64,000 nt of DNA from Tridacna crocea (taxonomy: Eukaryota; Mollusca; Bivalvia; Cardiida; Cardiidae), in contig OX031065.1 in assembly GCA_943736015.1 (NCBI GenBank), forward strand, positions 18,366,427-18,430,426. The letters run 5' to 3'. A program made the position numbers and the translations under genes. Positions 15,401-30,400 of this stretch are shown one piece after another. How positions within the stretch are numbered: position 1 is the first letter of the stretch; the number at the start of each line of letters is the position of its first letter. Under the pieces are notes generated by a model, which was given only the letters and a program-made list of their open reading frames with translations, searched no databases and was not told the origin of the DNA.

Positions 15401-18400
15401 CTTTGGAATAGTCTAGAATTCTGTCATCAAGAAAAGACGTACTGACATGGAAGTTGTATTTAAATAGAATTTATTTCTACCCATTTAAAAGAAAAAATAC
15501 ACTTACGATTAGTCTTCTTCTAACAAATCTAAGAAACAATTCTGTCCTTGTATTCAGAAGGACAACCTCTGACAACAACACATCTAAGTCTTTAGAATCT
15601 GGTCTGAAAGTGGAGGGATAAAATTTTTTTTCTCTCAAATTATCTATATACCAAACTACAAAATGTTTTACTGGTCCAAATTGAAAGCATTTGCAGACAA
15701 CAAAATGACAGTCACTGAAAGTTTGAAATTTCTTCTGAAAAAGAGAAGAAAACATTGTAGGAAAAGGAGAAAATGCCGGTTACCGGCACTTCCTCCTTTT
15801 CCGACAATGTTTTCATTTCAGAAGACTTCTTTCGTAGGGTTGTTAAAAGTCGGGGTTTTTTAGTAAAGGATTAATACATAACTGTTTAAATTTTCTGCAT
15901 GTAGATGGACAATTTTACTTTGTGCTTTAGTAGGTTATCGGAGAAAAAGGACATTTTAGATCTAAAATTACAAAATTACTTGCTAGGTATAGTGCATCAT
16001 ATAGATGCATTTAACCTCCCTTTATCAGAACATGGCCCATAAAATAAGCCATACCTTGTTCAATTTAACCTAGGTCAAACCCTCTTATTTTACTTTGCTA
16101 AAACACAAATCTCAAGAAATCTGGGCTGGAGTTGAGGGTAGAATAAAAACAGGACTACGTTAAATTCATTTTCATCAGAGTTTGTATACGAGGAGTTATA
16201 ACTTACTTTTCTGCTGCTGGTTGCTTATGGAACATTAAACTCTGTTGTACAAGCTGGACCTATAATTTAGAGTATTTCATTCATTAGAATGGCAAATTCA
16301 GCTTTACTCAAAAGATGAAATTTATCCTTGATATTAAAGAAAACCTTGTTTGAAAAAGAGAAAATAGTGGTTACCAGTATTTTCTCCTGTTCAAACAAGG
16401 TTTTCAAAAGCTTTCTTTCTAACCTTTTACCACACAACAATGAGTTTTAATGACCCTAAAGAAACAGCATTTTGAAAGCATTGTAGTAAATCAAGAAAAT
16501 ACCAGTAACCAACATATTTACTCTACATTCAAAGACATATCATATCAGTTGAGTTATACTGGATTTTTCCGTAACAACTGCCATCTGGACAAGTCTAAAA
16601 CTTTGTAGTCGCCAAGGAATAAGGAATTGTTTGTTTAGCTTTGCATCATCCAAAAAGATTCTTTCATTCCAACACTCAAACGATCCTTTATCAATGAATT
16701 ATGAGATGCTCATGAATATACCAAACTCTTACTTCTCTATCTGGAAACTAGAGGGGACAAACATCAACTGTAGACAAAGCCACCACAAACCTTTCACTTA
16801 TGAACACACCTTTTGATACCATAGCTATGTATTCTAGCTATGTATGCCTTTCAGACATTGCAAATTCAAAAATTGCTGGAACAGTCATTTTCTAAAATGT
16901 TTTCATTTTGTTTTGTAAAAATTTTCTTAAATTGTTTTTAGGTTCCTTTTGTACTAAATTCATAGTTTTGCCTAGTAGGAACACACTACAGAACAATTCC
17001 ACATCCAAAAAGCCTTCAGAAAGAAGGCTTCTTAAAACACTCTTGAGTATGGAGGAAATACTTATTTCTGAATAATAGTCTTTTGAGTTTTTTCAATCCA
17101 CAATGTTTTCTTTTAAATTTTGAAAAGTGTATATTTTTGTCTCTGTCTAAAGAATTACGTATCATAAGAACTGTTAGTGAATATGCATACAGCATAATGG
17201 GTTTAACTGAGCCTAACTCACCCGTGAATCAAAATCTCTTTTATTTCTAAATTCCTCTACCAGTTTTCTTGTCTGTCTGTCACTTTCTTTAAGAAGTAAT
17301 TTCAACAAAATGATAAGCCTTCCTGGTCCTGAAACATGAAAATAAGCAATCCATCTCTGCTATGTACATGTTTTGAGTCTTAATCTTTACATCTGTAATT
17401 ACGTCTATTGTAGAGCCAACAGAGCTCAGACGATATTCAAAAGAGGGTTTGGTCAAACTCAGAAGCTATCCAAGTCTCATGTCTAAGTACAGTTGCCTTG
17501 TGGCCAATAAAGATCAAGATTAGACTGCAAGAAAAGTGCAAACTAATCTATGATCTGCACTGTCAACTTTAGTAAATTACAATAAAAATGCAACCATAAT
17601 ATTTCTATCAATAGGGTAATTTCTAGATTGAAGACATCAATGAGATTCATTTGGGGATGAAAGTGTTAAACTCGTATTTTCCTAAATGAAAATGAAGAAG
17701 AGAGGCTAAACACAAACTTAAGATATTGTCTAGAGTGGACAGAAACCTGTGTCCGACCTTGCATCTAAACTTTACAATGTTTGCCAAATTTTTACAACAA
17801 CAGGCTTGATCTTTGTCATTGATCTGCAACACCCATTTCATTCATTTGGCACTGCAAAGTTTAGCATATACATTGTACTGACATACTTGTTGAGTTGATA
17901 TAAAATAAATTAAGGAAAAAAATTACATATTGGATCTGAGAGAGTTCAAACCAAAGCATGAAGAAAAAAACATAATATTGATTCTCAGGATTTTCTATTT
18001 TTTCAACTCTTGAAAAGCTATCTACCCTAAGGTTGATAAGACCCTGGACTGTATAGCAAGTGTTGTGTCGAATAAGTCAATACCAAATGATAATATTTTA
18101 GGCTTACCGGCATTTTCTCCTTTTCTCACAATGTTTTATAAAGGCTTCTTTCTCAGGGTCATCAAAAGTAGGGATTGTGTGGTAATGGGTTAAGAGGTGA
18201 CATATATCTAGTTACCATAGTATGTTTCAACCAGAGGTTGATGGATTTCCACAACTTTTGCAACATCCTCAAACAGTTTTGTGATGATGTCAGCAAACAC
18301 AGCACTTGATCTTTTATCGTCAGAGTTGATGCCAAACAATGCTATCTTCATACTGCTGTCCGTGTCGTCAGAGAGCTAATAAAATATTAGAACAAACTTT

Positions 18401-21400
18401 TTTATTCAAATGTAACTAAAGATAGTTCTCAATGAATATCATAACAAAAAAACATGACGCTGATATGACAAAGTGTGATTACAAAAACACATGTGGGAAA
18501 AGAGGAAAATGCTGGTAACCAGTATTTTCTCCTTTTCCCACAATGTTTTCTACTCCTTTTAAAGCAATGTTCACCATTTACACCACATTCATTGAGTTGT
18601 CTGCAATTGCTGTGAATCAAAAAAGTCCAAATTACTGCCTTTTCCTGACTGGTTAACCCATTACCACACAAGAAAAATTTAGACTGGTCCAAATTGAAAG
18701 CATTTGCAGACGACAAAATAAAGGTGACTGAAAAATTGAAATTTGTTCTGGGAAGGGTAGAAAACACTGTGGGAAAAGGAGAAAATGCTGGTTACCAGCA
18801 TTTTCTCCTTTTCCCACAGTGTTTTCCAAAGGCTTTTTTCTCAGGGGCGTCAAAAGTAGGGATTCAGTGGTAATGGGTTAAACACCCCATAACTCTTTAC
18901 CAAATGGTTACCAGCATTTTCTCCTATTCCCACAACATTTTCTACTCTTCACAATTTAACTAATTTAGAATTTTCAGTCACCTGTATTCTGGCATCTGCA
19001 AATGCATTTTTTTGGACAAGCCTAAAATATTGTCGTTTGGTAAAGAGTTAAGAAAACACATTAACTAATGCTTGCTTATGTTTCAATAAGAACAGTTCAG
19101 GCAGCCTTCCTGCTGGCTGTATTCAGAAAAACTACTGCATTTTACCAATCATGAGAGGAAAGTGTAAAGACATAAACTTAGGACCCTGTCTGACAATTTA
19201 CACTGTTTACACACAAAATATTTTTATTATTGATTATAATTTTAACAATCATTTAACTCTTTACCAAATGACAAAATTCTGGACTGGTCCAATTGCAATG
19301 GATTTGCAGACGACAAAATAAATGTGAATAAAAACTTAAAACCTTAAAATTTTAAAAAAGGTAGATTACACTGTGAGAAAAGGAGAAAATGCTGGTTACC
19401 AGCATTTTGTCCTTTTCCCACAATGTTTTCAAAGGCTTTCTTTCTCAGGGTCGTTAAAAGTCAGGATTCTGTGGTAAAAGTTAAAATCATCCTTTACAAC
19501 ACAATCCCTCGTTTTAACTCATTACCAAATGCCAAAATTTTACGTTTGTCCAAATCAAAAACAAAATCAAAGTGACTGAAAATTTGAAACTTGTTTTGTG
19601 AAGGGCAGAAAACATTGTGGGAAAAGGAGAAAATGCTGGTTACAAGCATTTTCTCCTTTTCCCACAATGTTTTCTACAGGCTTCTTTCTCAGGGGCGTCA
19701 AAAGTAGGGATTGTGAGCTAATGGGTTAATGAAACTGGAAGCCTTCAAATACCACTGTTGGAAAAGGAGTTAATGCTGATAACCAAAATTCTCTCTTTTC
19801 CCACAATGTTTTCTATCCTGTCATTTGAAACACATTTAGATCGGTACCTACAAATGCTTTCAATCTGCATCTTCATTTTTTTGGTAAGAATTAACTCTTT
19901 ATCAGTTAACAAAATTTTAGACTAGCCCAAATTGAAAGCATTTGCAGATGACATAATAAATGTGTCTTAAAAATTGAAATTTGATTCAGGTAGTGTAGAA
20001 AACATTGTGGGAAAAGGAGAAAATGCTGGTTACCAGCATTTTCTCCTTTTCCTACAATGTTTTTAAAAGCTTTCTTTCTCAGGGTCGTTAAAAGTCGGGA
20101 CTGTAGGTTAAAGAATTAAATAGAGACACACACACATAGACATAGAGAGAACTAAAGTCAAACCTTTGCTGAGAGGTATTTCCCGAATTTTGTCAGTCCC
20201 TCATCATGTTGCCCCAGTAATGGGAATATCTTAAAGAACCTTTCTATAGATGCTACATCTCTACTATGAACTGAAGAGTCAAACTTGTTGTTTACAATAA
20301 CCCTCAGTTTCTCTTCTGATTCATGTAAAAGTTTAAAGGAAGTATCTAGGGAGCTACCTGTATGAACAAAAATACAAATCAGCATTATCACTTGTAGCAC
20401 AAAATAAATTAACTCTACCAAACGACAAAATTTTAGACTAGTCCAAATTGAAAGCATTTGCAGATGACACAATAAATGTGACTAAAGATTTGAAAATTGT
20501 TTCAGAAAGGCAAGAAAACATCATGGAAAAAGGAGAAAATGCTGGCTACCAGTATTTTCTCTTTTTCCCACAATATTTTAAAAAGCTTATTTTGCAGGGG
20601 TGTTAAAAGTCGGGATAGTGTGTTAACCCTTTCCCAAACAAGCCCTGGTTTTTATGTGTCTGCAGTAGAAGTCTTTTGAAAACACGGTGAGAACAGGAGA
20701 AATTGCTCATAGCGAGCAATTTCTCCTTTTCCCACAGTGTTTTCTACCCTTTTTGAGAACTTTCTGCCATTTTCTCCACATCTAAAATTATTGTCTGCAA
20801 ACTGTTTCAGTTTGGAAGAGTCCAAAATTTGTGATTTGGGAAAGGGTTAAAGGATTAACCCATACTCTGGAAAAGAAGGGGGATCTCTGTGATGCATAAT
20901 ACCAAGCAAGTCATCACAAAATCCATCACATACATTTTGTCTAACAAATGAGTGAATAATGAGGTAGAATGATCTTTTGCCATGCAGAAAAATTAATAAT
21001 AGCAGAAGGTGTCAACCCAGGTCAGCCTTTGTCCACTATGCTGGCTGACACAAGTTGATAATTTTTGCAGAATCATTTACTACCCTTTTCAAAGGATGTA
21101 GCTCATTAATCAATGAACAATCTCAGTTAAGATCACTGATGCAGACATTTCAATTTCAAAGCTTGTCTGAATATCTTGCAAAGAAGTAAATCGGGTTGAT
21201 GTAATTTAAAACTGCATGTTCTTTTCTCCAGTATCTTTATCTACACTGTTCATGGTGATTAAGTCCTGGTTCAGTGGTAATTTGGTTAAAGCCGTGGATA
21301 AAACTTAAAAACTCTTTGAATAAGCACACTAATGGACAGCACAGGTCAAGCATAGACTACAAAGAATGACCTTCAATGAGTAGACTTTTAAAAACAGTGA

Positions 21401-24400
21401 GTGAGAGAAAGCACTATCTTCTTTTCTCACAATGAATGAATAGACTGCATGTTATGTGCATGCAGTCTGATCTCCGTCTTTCATACAATTTGCAAAAACC
21501 TACTTTATCATACTCAGCAGCCCATCAGTTAAATATTTTTTTCACTGGCTAATGAATGAAACTCCGTTTTCCAGAAAGAAATTAAAACATTGTTCAAAGT
21601 TTGAGTTTTAGTCTACCTTCACTTGCTATATCACTCATTCTCAAAACATTCTCATCTAAACTTCTGAAGCGATGTATGTGACCTGCAGCCTGTAAAGATA
21701 TAACACAAAAATATTCACAAGTTAAAAATACTGTTATAAGTTTCTTAATACCATTAGTTAATCATTTAACTCTTTACCAAACAACGAAGTTTTAGACTGG
21801 TCCAAATTGAAAGCATCAGCAGACGACAAAATTAAAGTGACTCAAAAATTGAAATTTGCTTTGGGAAGAGTAGAAAAAATTGTGGGAAAAGGAGAAAATG
21901 CTGGTTACCAGCATTTTCTCCTTTTCCCCACAATGTTTTCAAAAGCCCCCTCTGATAAGGGTTGTTAAAAGTTGGGATTGTGTGGTAAAGTATTAAAGAC
22001 CATTGTATCACCAACATGTCACTTATCTTATAAACATCAGTTTGTAGTTGATTCCGTTTCCTTTATCTTTTATTTTACAATCATAGAGAATTTCTTTCAT
22101 TATTAAGTCATCATCACTATAAACCCTGTCTGTGTCATCAGACGTATTGCTTGTCAGTAACATTTTTACCCAGTCTGGCCCATGCTGAAAGTTTTTGCAT
22201 TATTATCTTATTGGCATCCCAAATTATGGGATTTTGCCCCATACAGGGAAGAAAACATTGCTGGAAAAGGGAAAAAGCATTTTATTCTTTCCCTGTGATA
22301 ACCAGCGTTTTCTCCTTTTCCCAGAATGTTTTCAAAAGGCTTCTGTCTCAGGGTCGTGAAAACCAGGGATTGTTTGGTGAAGGGTTAACTTATGGCAGCC
22401 AAACAATTTTCCCATGTCCATCAATGATTATTGAAAAGAGAAGCAGTCAAAGGGTAAAAGATTAAAGAAAACCAACTTTTTCATAATCTTCATTCTGCAG
22501 AGCTTGCTGAACACCATCAGTGCAGTATTTAAGGTCTAAAATATCCTCCACTCTCTCTATACAAGCTGTAACTCTGTTCTAAATACAATAAGAAAGGTCA
22601 AAACAGTCTTTATGTTTAGTGAAAGATTTTGTGGCTGGGTGAAACCTTTTACCAAAAACCCTGAGTTTTAACAAGACTTTTGAAAACATTGTGGAAGAAG
22701 GAGAAAATGCTGGTAACCTGCATTTTCTTCTTCACCAACATTTTCTACCCTATCAGAGACAGAAATCATCATTTCAGATTCCATTATTTTGTTTGCTCAT
22801 GCTTTCAATTTGATTGGGTCCAAAATTTTGTTGTTTGGTAAAGAGTTCAACCCATTAACAGACATGCTATATTTGGCATCTCACTAGTTTTGTCACACAA
22901 TGCTGAATGCACACTGTATATAAACAAATAAAGAAAACCCGACGTGAGCAAAATGGAAAACAATGATGGAAAGAAGTCAATTACTATTTTGAACAAACAC
23001 TTTTTGTTCTTTTGTGCTAACCTTTTTAATGATGATGTAAAAACTGATTTAAAAACACTCTGAATCATCATAAATGGTCCCATAAAAATCTTAAAATTTT
23101 GACAGCAAAAGGCGACTTGACTCACCACCAAACGACAATATTACAGACTTGTCCAAATTGAAAGCATTTGCAGACGACAAAAATAAAAGTGACTGAAAAC
23201 TTTAAATTTGTTTTGTGAAGGGTAGAAAGCATTGAGGGAAAAGGAGAAAATGCTGGCTACCAGTATTTTCTTCTTTTCCCACAATGTTTTCTAAAGGCTT
23301 TTTTCTCAAGGGCGATAAAAGTAGGGATTGTGTGGCAATGGGCTAAAGAGGGCCGATTGGTTCTTAGTTTTAAACAGCAACTGTAGCACAAGCTAAAACT
23401 TAGCAGCTACAACTTGAGTCAAATATGACCAGTACAGGTAAACTTTCAGACCTTCATGTGTCTTTCACAACAATAACTGCCTTTGAGGCTAATGTAGATC
23501 AAGATCAGACTGCAGAAAATATATTCACTGTGTCCACTTTGCTAAAGTACTTTAGACAAAAGCAATATTGATATTGCAGTTATTTTGGTTGTCTTTCTGA
23601 GTTGAAAATTGCTGTTTTTTATTTTTCTTTTAACCTCCTATGGCTTGATATTTGCTATATTCAAAGCTGTATCTGATATATGAAAAAAAAAAAAATCTTG
23701 AAATAAGCCATTAGTAGAAAAAAATGCCACCTCCAGATTTACAACATTCTGACCAAAACAAGCTTAAACTGCAAAATCCTAACCCTTAGAAGGTGGAATA
23801 GACCTTACGAACATTTTCAGACATAAAAATTGACACAAACAGTCACAAAATCAAGGTAGTTTTTGTTTCTCCTACAGCTGATCAAAGGTCAGAATACATT
23901 TTTTGCAGTCTGATCTTTATTTACACTGGCCACAAAGACAACTACAGCTGTGAAAGATGCTATAGGATTAACCCTTTACCACACAAAGATCCTGATGTAT
24001 AACCTCTCTGAAAACAGTGTGAGAAACACTGTTTTCAATTTAGTCTGAAGCTAAACTCTAATTCTAAACTTCTGTGAAATTTTGTCAACTGGGAATAGTT
24101 TGTTGACTAAAAAATGCCATGTGGTAAATGGTTGAAATTACTGTAAATGTGAATTTATCAGCAAGTATGAGTTGAAAAGTATTATTTTTTCCGCGAAATA
24201 ATCTTTTACCTTAGCTAAATCAAGTTGTCTCACTTTGCTGCTGACATTTTCTGCAAGGGTTGACGTGAAGGTCACCATACTTGACAACTGTTTAGAATCT
24301 GTTTGTAACATCTGTAGATTGGGTCTGAAAATCAGTGTCTATTATTTTTCAATTTCATTATAATAGTTCAGAGTTTCAAGAACAAAATGCATACTTGGTA

Positions 24401-27400
24401 AAAAAAAATAAACAGTCAGCACTTTACCCTTGCCTCAAGAAAGTTTGCTTCCTCTGAAAATGTTAGGCAGGTGCTCCGAAGTGAAGTGTTGCCTGTTTTT
24501 TTTGTTTGTGTATATAAAAAATACAGCGGAAAAAATTGTGCCTAGTCTAAAATTTGATAACTTGTAAAGGTTTACAGCCACAAAATAAAGTCAACACATG
24601 GACCGAAATACATGAAAGTGGTCTATAGTTCATTCGTCCCCAAATAATTTTGCACCTAAATTACAAGACTGTTGATTTCCTCCATGAGCTGTGGTCAATT
24701 CCCCCCAGTCAATGAATCTCTCTCGGAAAGTTATCTAGTTAAAAAAAAAATTAGTCAAGACATATAAATTTGTGCCAGGGAAAACTCTGGCTAATACATC
24801 AGATGAATTTTCTATTTCAAGAGTTTAATTGGAAAAAATATTAATTGAATTGGGAAAAAAAGACACTTTTTTCCTGATTGGGAATGGGGCCAAAATTCTG
24901 CAAACTAAAGAGAGCAAGTCTCCTGAATAGCTGGCTTTCATGTACTTATAACATTTTGTTTTCTGACTACCCCTTTACAACGCAATCCTGATAACCCTGA
25001 AAAAGAATGCTCTTGAAAACACTGTAGAAAAAGGAGAAAATGCTGGCAACCAGCATTTTCTCCTTTTCCCATAATGTTTTCTATGATATCAAAGACAGAA
25101 GTAATCATTCAAGCTACTTGTATTTGGTCATCTTCAAAGCTTTGACTGAGTCTAAAATTTTGTCATCTTGTACACAGTGAGTGAGATATAGTAACCCATT
25201 ACCAAACGACAAAATTTTAGGTTTGTCAAAATTGAAAGGAATTGCAGATGACAAAATAAAAGTGACTGAAAATTTGAAATCTGTTTTGTGAAGGGTAGAA
25301 AACATTGTGGGAAAAGGAGAAAATGCTGGTTACCAGCATTTTCTCCTTTTCCCGCAATGTTTTCCAAAGGCTTCTTTCTCAGGGGCGTCAAAAGAAGGGA
25401 TTGTGTGGTAATCATCTAATGTTTGCAATGTTTGAATCATGTGCTGTATAGAAATCGTCAATTTAAACTGTATTACATACAGGGTTCTATGCAGTCCCAA
25501 CATCTTCTCTTCTAATGATGATTGGTGATCAATTAGGTCAGTCAGATTATCATTCTGTGTTTCCTGAAACAGAAATTTTATCAATAATTTGCTTAAATTT
25601 CTTACTATGAAACAGAAGTACAGATAAGCAGGATTTATCATTACTGGTGCATTTGTAAGGCATATGACTAATTTCTTGATCAGTTTTTCTTGCTGTCACA
25701 AGAGTATCATATTGGATTATCATTACAATAGTAAAGCAGGTCACTAATTTCCAAATAAACTTTTCCTGCTATCACAAGAGTATCTTATTTTCATGTACTT
25801 AATTGTAAAAATTCACTCATGAGAGAATTATGGGTCCATGAATCTGTAAACATCCGGCAGAAATATTTATATGTTAAACACCACCAGTATAAAATGCGAA
25901 GGAAACGCGGATGATAATTAAGCTGGCGAGTAATTTATGACAAAGTAACAAAGGTTTCAATCCTCTTATCCAATGTAAAGGGATAGATTTTAAAGTTACT
26001 TGCTATTAAAACTGACTAACTAATGTCAAATCATGTAGTTATACTTCTCAAGAAATTAACTCACGGCGGGGAATCACGTGACACAACAACAACAACAACA
26101 ACAATGACCGTTATTTGAAAAAATTCCCCGACTTCAGGTAAGAAAATCTTCAATAATTCCGTTAATACATGACCGATTGGAATTTGGTTTGAAGCAGAGA
26201 AGGCGGAAGGACTCCGGGATTTGCTTGATGTGTTAGATTTTTTAAACAACGCCTGATAAAAAAGTTATTGACAAGCAAACAAATTATCCAGGGTAAGAAA
26301 TTTGTTTGCTCGTCAATAACTTTTTTATCAGGTGTTGTTTAAAAAATCTAACACATCAAGCAAATCCCCGGAGCCCTTCCGCCTTCTCTGCTTCAAACCA
26401 AATTCCAATCGGTCATGTATTAACGGAATTATTGAAGATTTTCTTACCTGAAGTCGGTGAATTTTTTCAAATAACGGTCATTGTTGTTGTTGTTGTGTCA
26501 CGTGATTCCCAGCCGTGAATTAACTGTCACGAAAAAATAGATCGCTATAAAAAACGTGAAAACCTATGACACTACATTGAGCAGCATGGCAACGTCCGAT
26601 CAGAGGGACTTCAAACCATCTTCTTATCTTTAATAATGAATTTTAAATTTGAATTTACACAAATTTCTGAATAAAGCAATAAGTGGAAGCTAAAATTCTG
26701 TTCATGAGTGAAAAAAAAAATGTATCATGTATCATGTTTACAATTTGAATAGTGTCACAATATTTTAAGCAAAAAGGCATTCTCAGTTAAATGGAACCTA
26801 CACCAATTGTACTATCGATAGCTAGTTGGTTTGCTCTTCTGATTACAAAGCGATAATCGATTGAGATCTTAAACTGATTGCCTAACATCAGAGTTTATGT
26901 AATGTGATGGTCCTTACAACCAATGCATGGCTTTGTTTTGTTCTAACCTTCATTATTTCAACCTTAATTTGTAATTCCAATTGTAACCCTAGATGTATGA
27001 AATACTGAAAATTTAATGGGCATAAGATTAAGGCATGGGTATATATTCATCACTTGAAATATGGTTGAGAATGGAAAAGTAAAAGGAAAACTAAGGATAG
27101 CCAAGTATTGAATTAAAAAAAAAAACATGGATAGCATATCCAACAAGGGAAAAAAGGATGGAAAGTGAAACAAGAGGGCCAAGATGGCCTTGGATCGCTC
27201 ACCTGAATTTTTGAGAGGACCATAACCTTTTTTTTTGAAGGAATCGAAACACTGGAAACAAAATCATTATTTTGCCAAGCAATTTTTAAAAGGTCACCTG
27301 TAAAAGTCCTTTCAAAATCTGACCAGCAGTTTCAGAAAAGAAGAATTTTTACGAGTTTCTTAATTTCCGTACAGTGCAAGTAGCCCCCATTCACCAGAGC

Positions 27401-30400
27401 CATGTTTCTTGACCTATCAAAATTTCGAGAACAAATTTTGAAAAAGGTCATTCAAGGAATATTTCCATGAAATAATTTTCGAAACTGACCTTCTGTTTCA
27501 GAGAAGAAGAATTTTTAAGAATTTCTTCATTGCCCTATAGTGCAAGTATCTCCCATTCCCCAGAGCCATGTTTCTTGACACGAACAACTTTTGAAAAGGG
27601 TCACCTAAGGAACATCTCTGTGAAATCCTTTCATAATCTGACCAGTGGTTTCAGAGAAGAAGAATTTTTAAGAATTTCTTAATTTCTGTATAGTGCAAGA
27701 AGCCCCCATTCACCAGAGCCATGTTTCTTGACAGATCAAAATTTCACGAACACTTTTTGAAAAGGGTCATCCAAAGAACATCTCTGTGGAATTATTTCAA
27801 AATCTGACTAACCGTTTCAGAGAAGAAGAATTTTTAAGAATTTCTTAATTTCTGTATAGTGCAAGTAGCCCCCATTCACCAGAGCCATGTTTCCTTACGG
27901 ATCAAAATTTCGCGAACATGTTTTGAAAAGGGTCACCCAAGGAATATCTCTGTGAATTTATTTTAAAATCTGGCCAGCAGTTTCAGAGAAGAAGAATTTT
28001 TAAGAATTCCTTCATTTCTGTATAGTGCAAGAAGCTCCCATTCACCAGAGCCATGTTTCTCGACGGATCAAAATTTCGCGAAAACTTTTTGAAAAGGGTC
28101 ATCCAAGGAACATCTCTGTGAAATTATATCAAAATCTGACCAGCCGTTTCAGAGAAGAAGAATTTTTAAGAATTCCTTCATTTCTGTATATTGCAAGAAG
28201 CCCCCATTCACCAGAGCCATGTTTCTTGACGGATCAAAATTTCACGAACATTTTTTGAAAAGGGTCACCCAAGGAACATCTCTGTGAAATTATTTTAAAA
28301 TCTGGCCAGGGGTTTCAGAGAAGAAGATTTTTGAAGAATTTCCTAAAAAATTCCATTTCGTTGCCATGGCAACCAGAGTTTTTGACAGAATCAAATTCTG
28401 TGAACCCTTTTTAAAGAGGACCTCCCAAGGAACATTCCAGCCAAGTTTGGTCCAAATTGGCCCAGCGGTTTAGGAGGAGTTGATGTTTAAAGAATTGTTG
28501 ACGACGCACGACGGACACCGGGTGACCCTAAAAGCTCCCCTTGAGCACGCTGTGCTCAGGTGAGCTAAAAATAAAAGGTTTGAACAAATCAAAGCCATGT
28601 ATTGGGTGAAAAAAACATCAGGGCACAGAAACACTATATAATTGCAATAGTCTATGTTATTGAACTTGTCTGTTACTGAAATATCTGTCACCCTTCTTTC
28701 TAATTCACATGATCATCAGTCATAATAATCAGTAATAATCTGACGGTCTCCCTAAAAAATGTCTACAAGTGTCTACAGGCGTCTACAACAAAAATTAAAC
28801 ATATTTTTCTCTTTATTTTAAATTTACTACAACAGTTAAGTCATTTCATATCCATTTTGATGTCAAAAGTGTAAAAAACAGCCAGTCTTGAAGAATACAG
28901 AATGTCCTAACTGACGACCCTTTTGAATTATGCACAGCATGCTTGAGCGTCTACAGCCTGGAGGCGTGTACTAAAATGTCTATATAAAACTTTTCTCTTC
29001 TTTTGTTTTCATTAGAAAATGGAATAGTTTCTCATCATCAGTCAATTACTAAAACCTGTGTTCTGCAGGCTTATTGATAACTTTCTTGTTGCTCTATTTA
29101 CAACAGAATCATAGGTTATTAAAATGTGCATGTGAGAACTTGTTCTCTGCGGTAAAAAATACACCCTCTCCTGCTAAATGATTATACCATCCCTGCACAT
29201 TTTCTTTTTAACAAATGCATAGACATTTCTTCAATCATTTGAATTCACATCATTTAAAAGTGTAACGATACCATCTTATCAAATTTAATGTTTAATGACA
29301 TGAACTGAATTAAAATCTTTACATGTATTGTTCTGTTTTCTTACAACTTAGCAAATTGTATGTACACAGCCCGATAGTTTGGTAGTGAAAAGAAAAATCC
29401 TTAAAATCATGAAAATTTACAGCAGTCGCCATAGAATTTGAATCAAATCAATCATTATCATGTTGTTTAATGTTTATATTGTTTTTAAACTCTGCTAGAC
29501 ACTTGTAGACATTTGTAGACGCTTTTTAGGGAGATCCATAATCTGACATAGAACAACAATGCAAGGGAACTGTCTAGTCTCAATAATGAAACGCCCCGGT
29601 GATCTTTTTCATATTTGGACATTTACTGTACACCGTACCGTCTCAAGTCCACCGTAAATTTTCTGGTAGCAAATATAGAGCACAATACCGACACAGGGTT
29701 CCCTCTGGCTGCTTTTTTTCTTGCGCCATCACTTTCGACAAATGAGAAAAGTTTGCGCCAAATTGAAATAATTGGAGCCAGTTGGAGCCAATCTTAAAAT
29801 CAATCAATCAATATCTTTATTCAAGTATTTAGGCCTCTGGCCCATATACACTTACAAAATATTCAATTTTTGTATAATAAGTGACATCCTCATAATAAAT
29901 GAAAACAGAGTTTAGTTTACTTTTTGTTTGCTTATCATCAATTGAGTAAGTATTTGTAACATGATTGACAGTTGGAACAGATCTAGATCAGAAGACACAG
30001 ATATGAAGTCCTATCTAGGTCTGTTCAAACTGTCAATGAGAATTTTACTCCATGAAAAAACACAATCACAAAGGATTGGTCAATAAGTTACCACTGCATG
30101 GTTGTGTCAGGAGCAATAATATAAACAAGAAAACATTTGTTTTTATCTGATTTGATTACTTGTATCTATGTTGAATGTGTGAATATATTCCAATATTCCA
30201 AAACTTAGTTTTGTTAACACTGATAAATCATTATGTATTAAGTTTAAGTACCAGTAGATCTGTCATTATAATTTGAAAAACCACTATGACAAAAGCAGAA
30301 ATAGGTCATTGATAACCATTTCATCTGTTGTAACAAAATTTTAAAGAGAGACTTTTATGAAACAGATAGAGGTCTAAATGGTACAAATCAAACAACAAAG

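Noticed and set aside
26061..26518. Two similar ORFs ending in a valine run
   Set aside because: They are the same arm of the foldback element read twice; the valine run is a CAA/GTT microsatellite.
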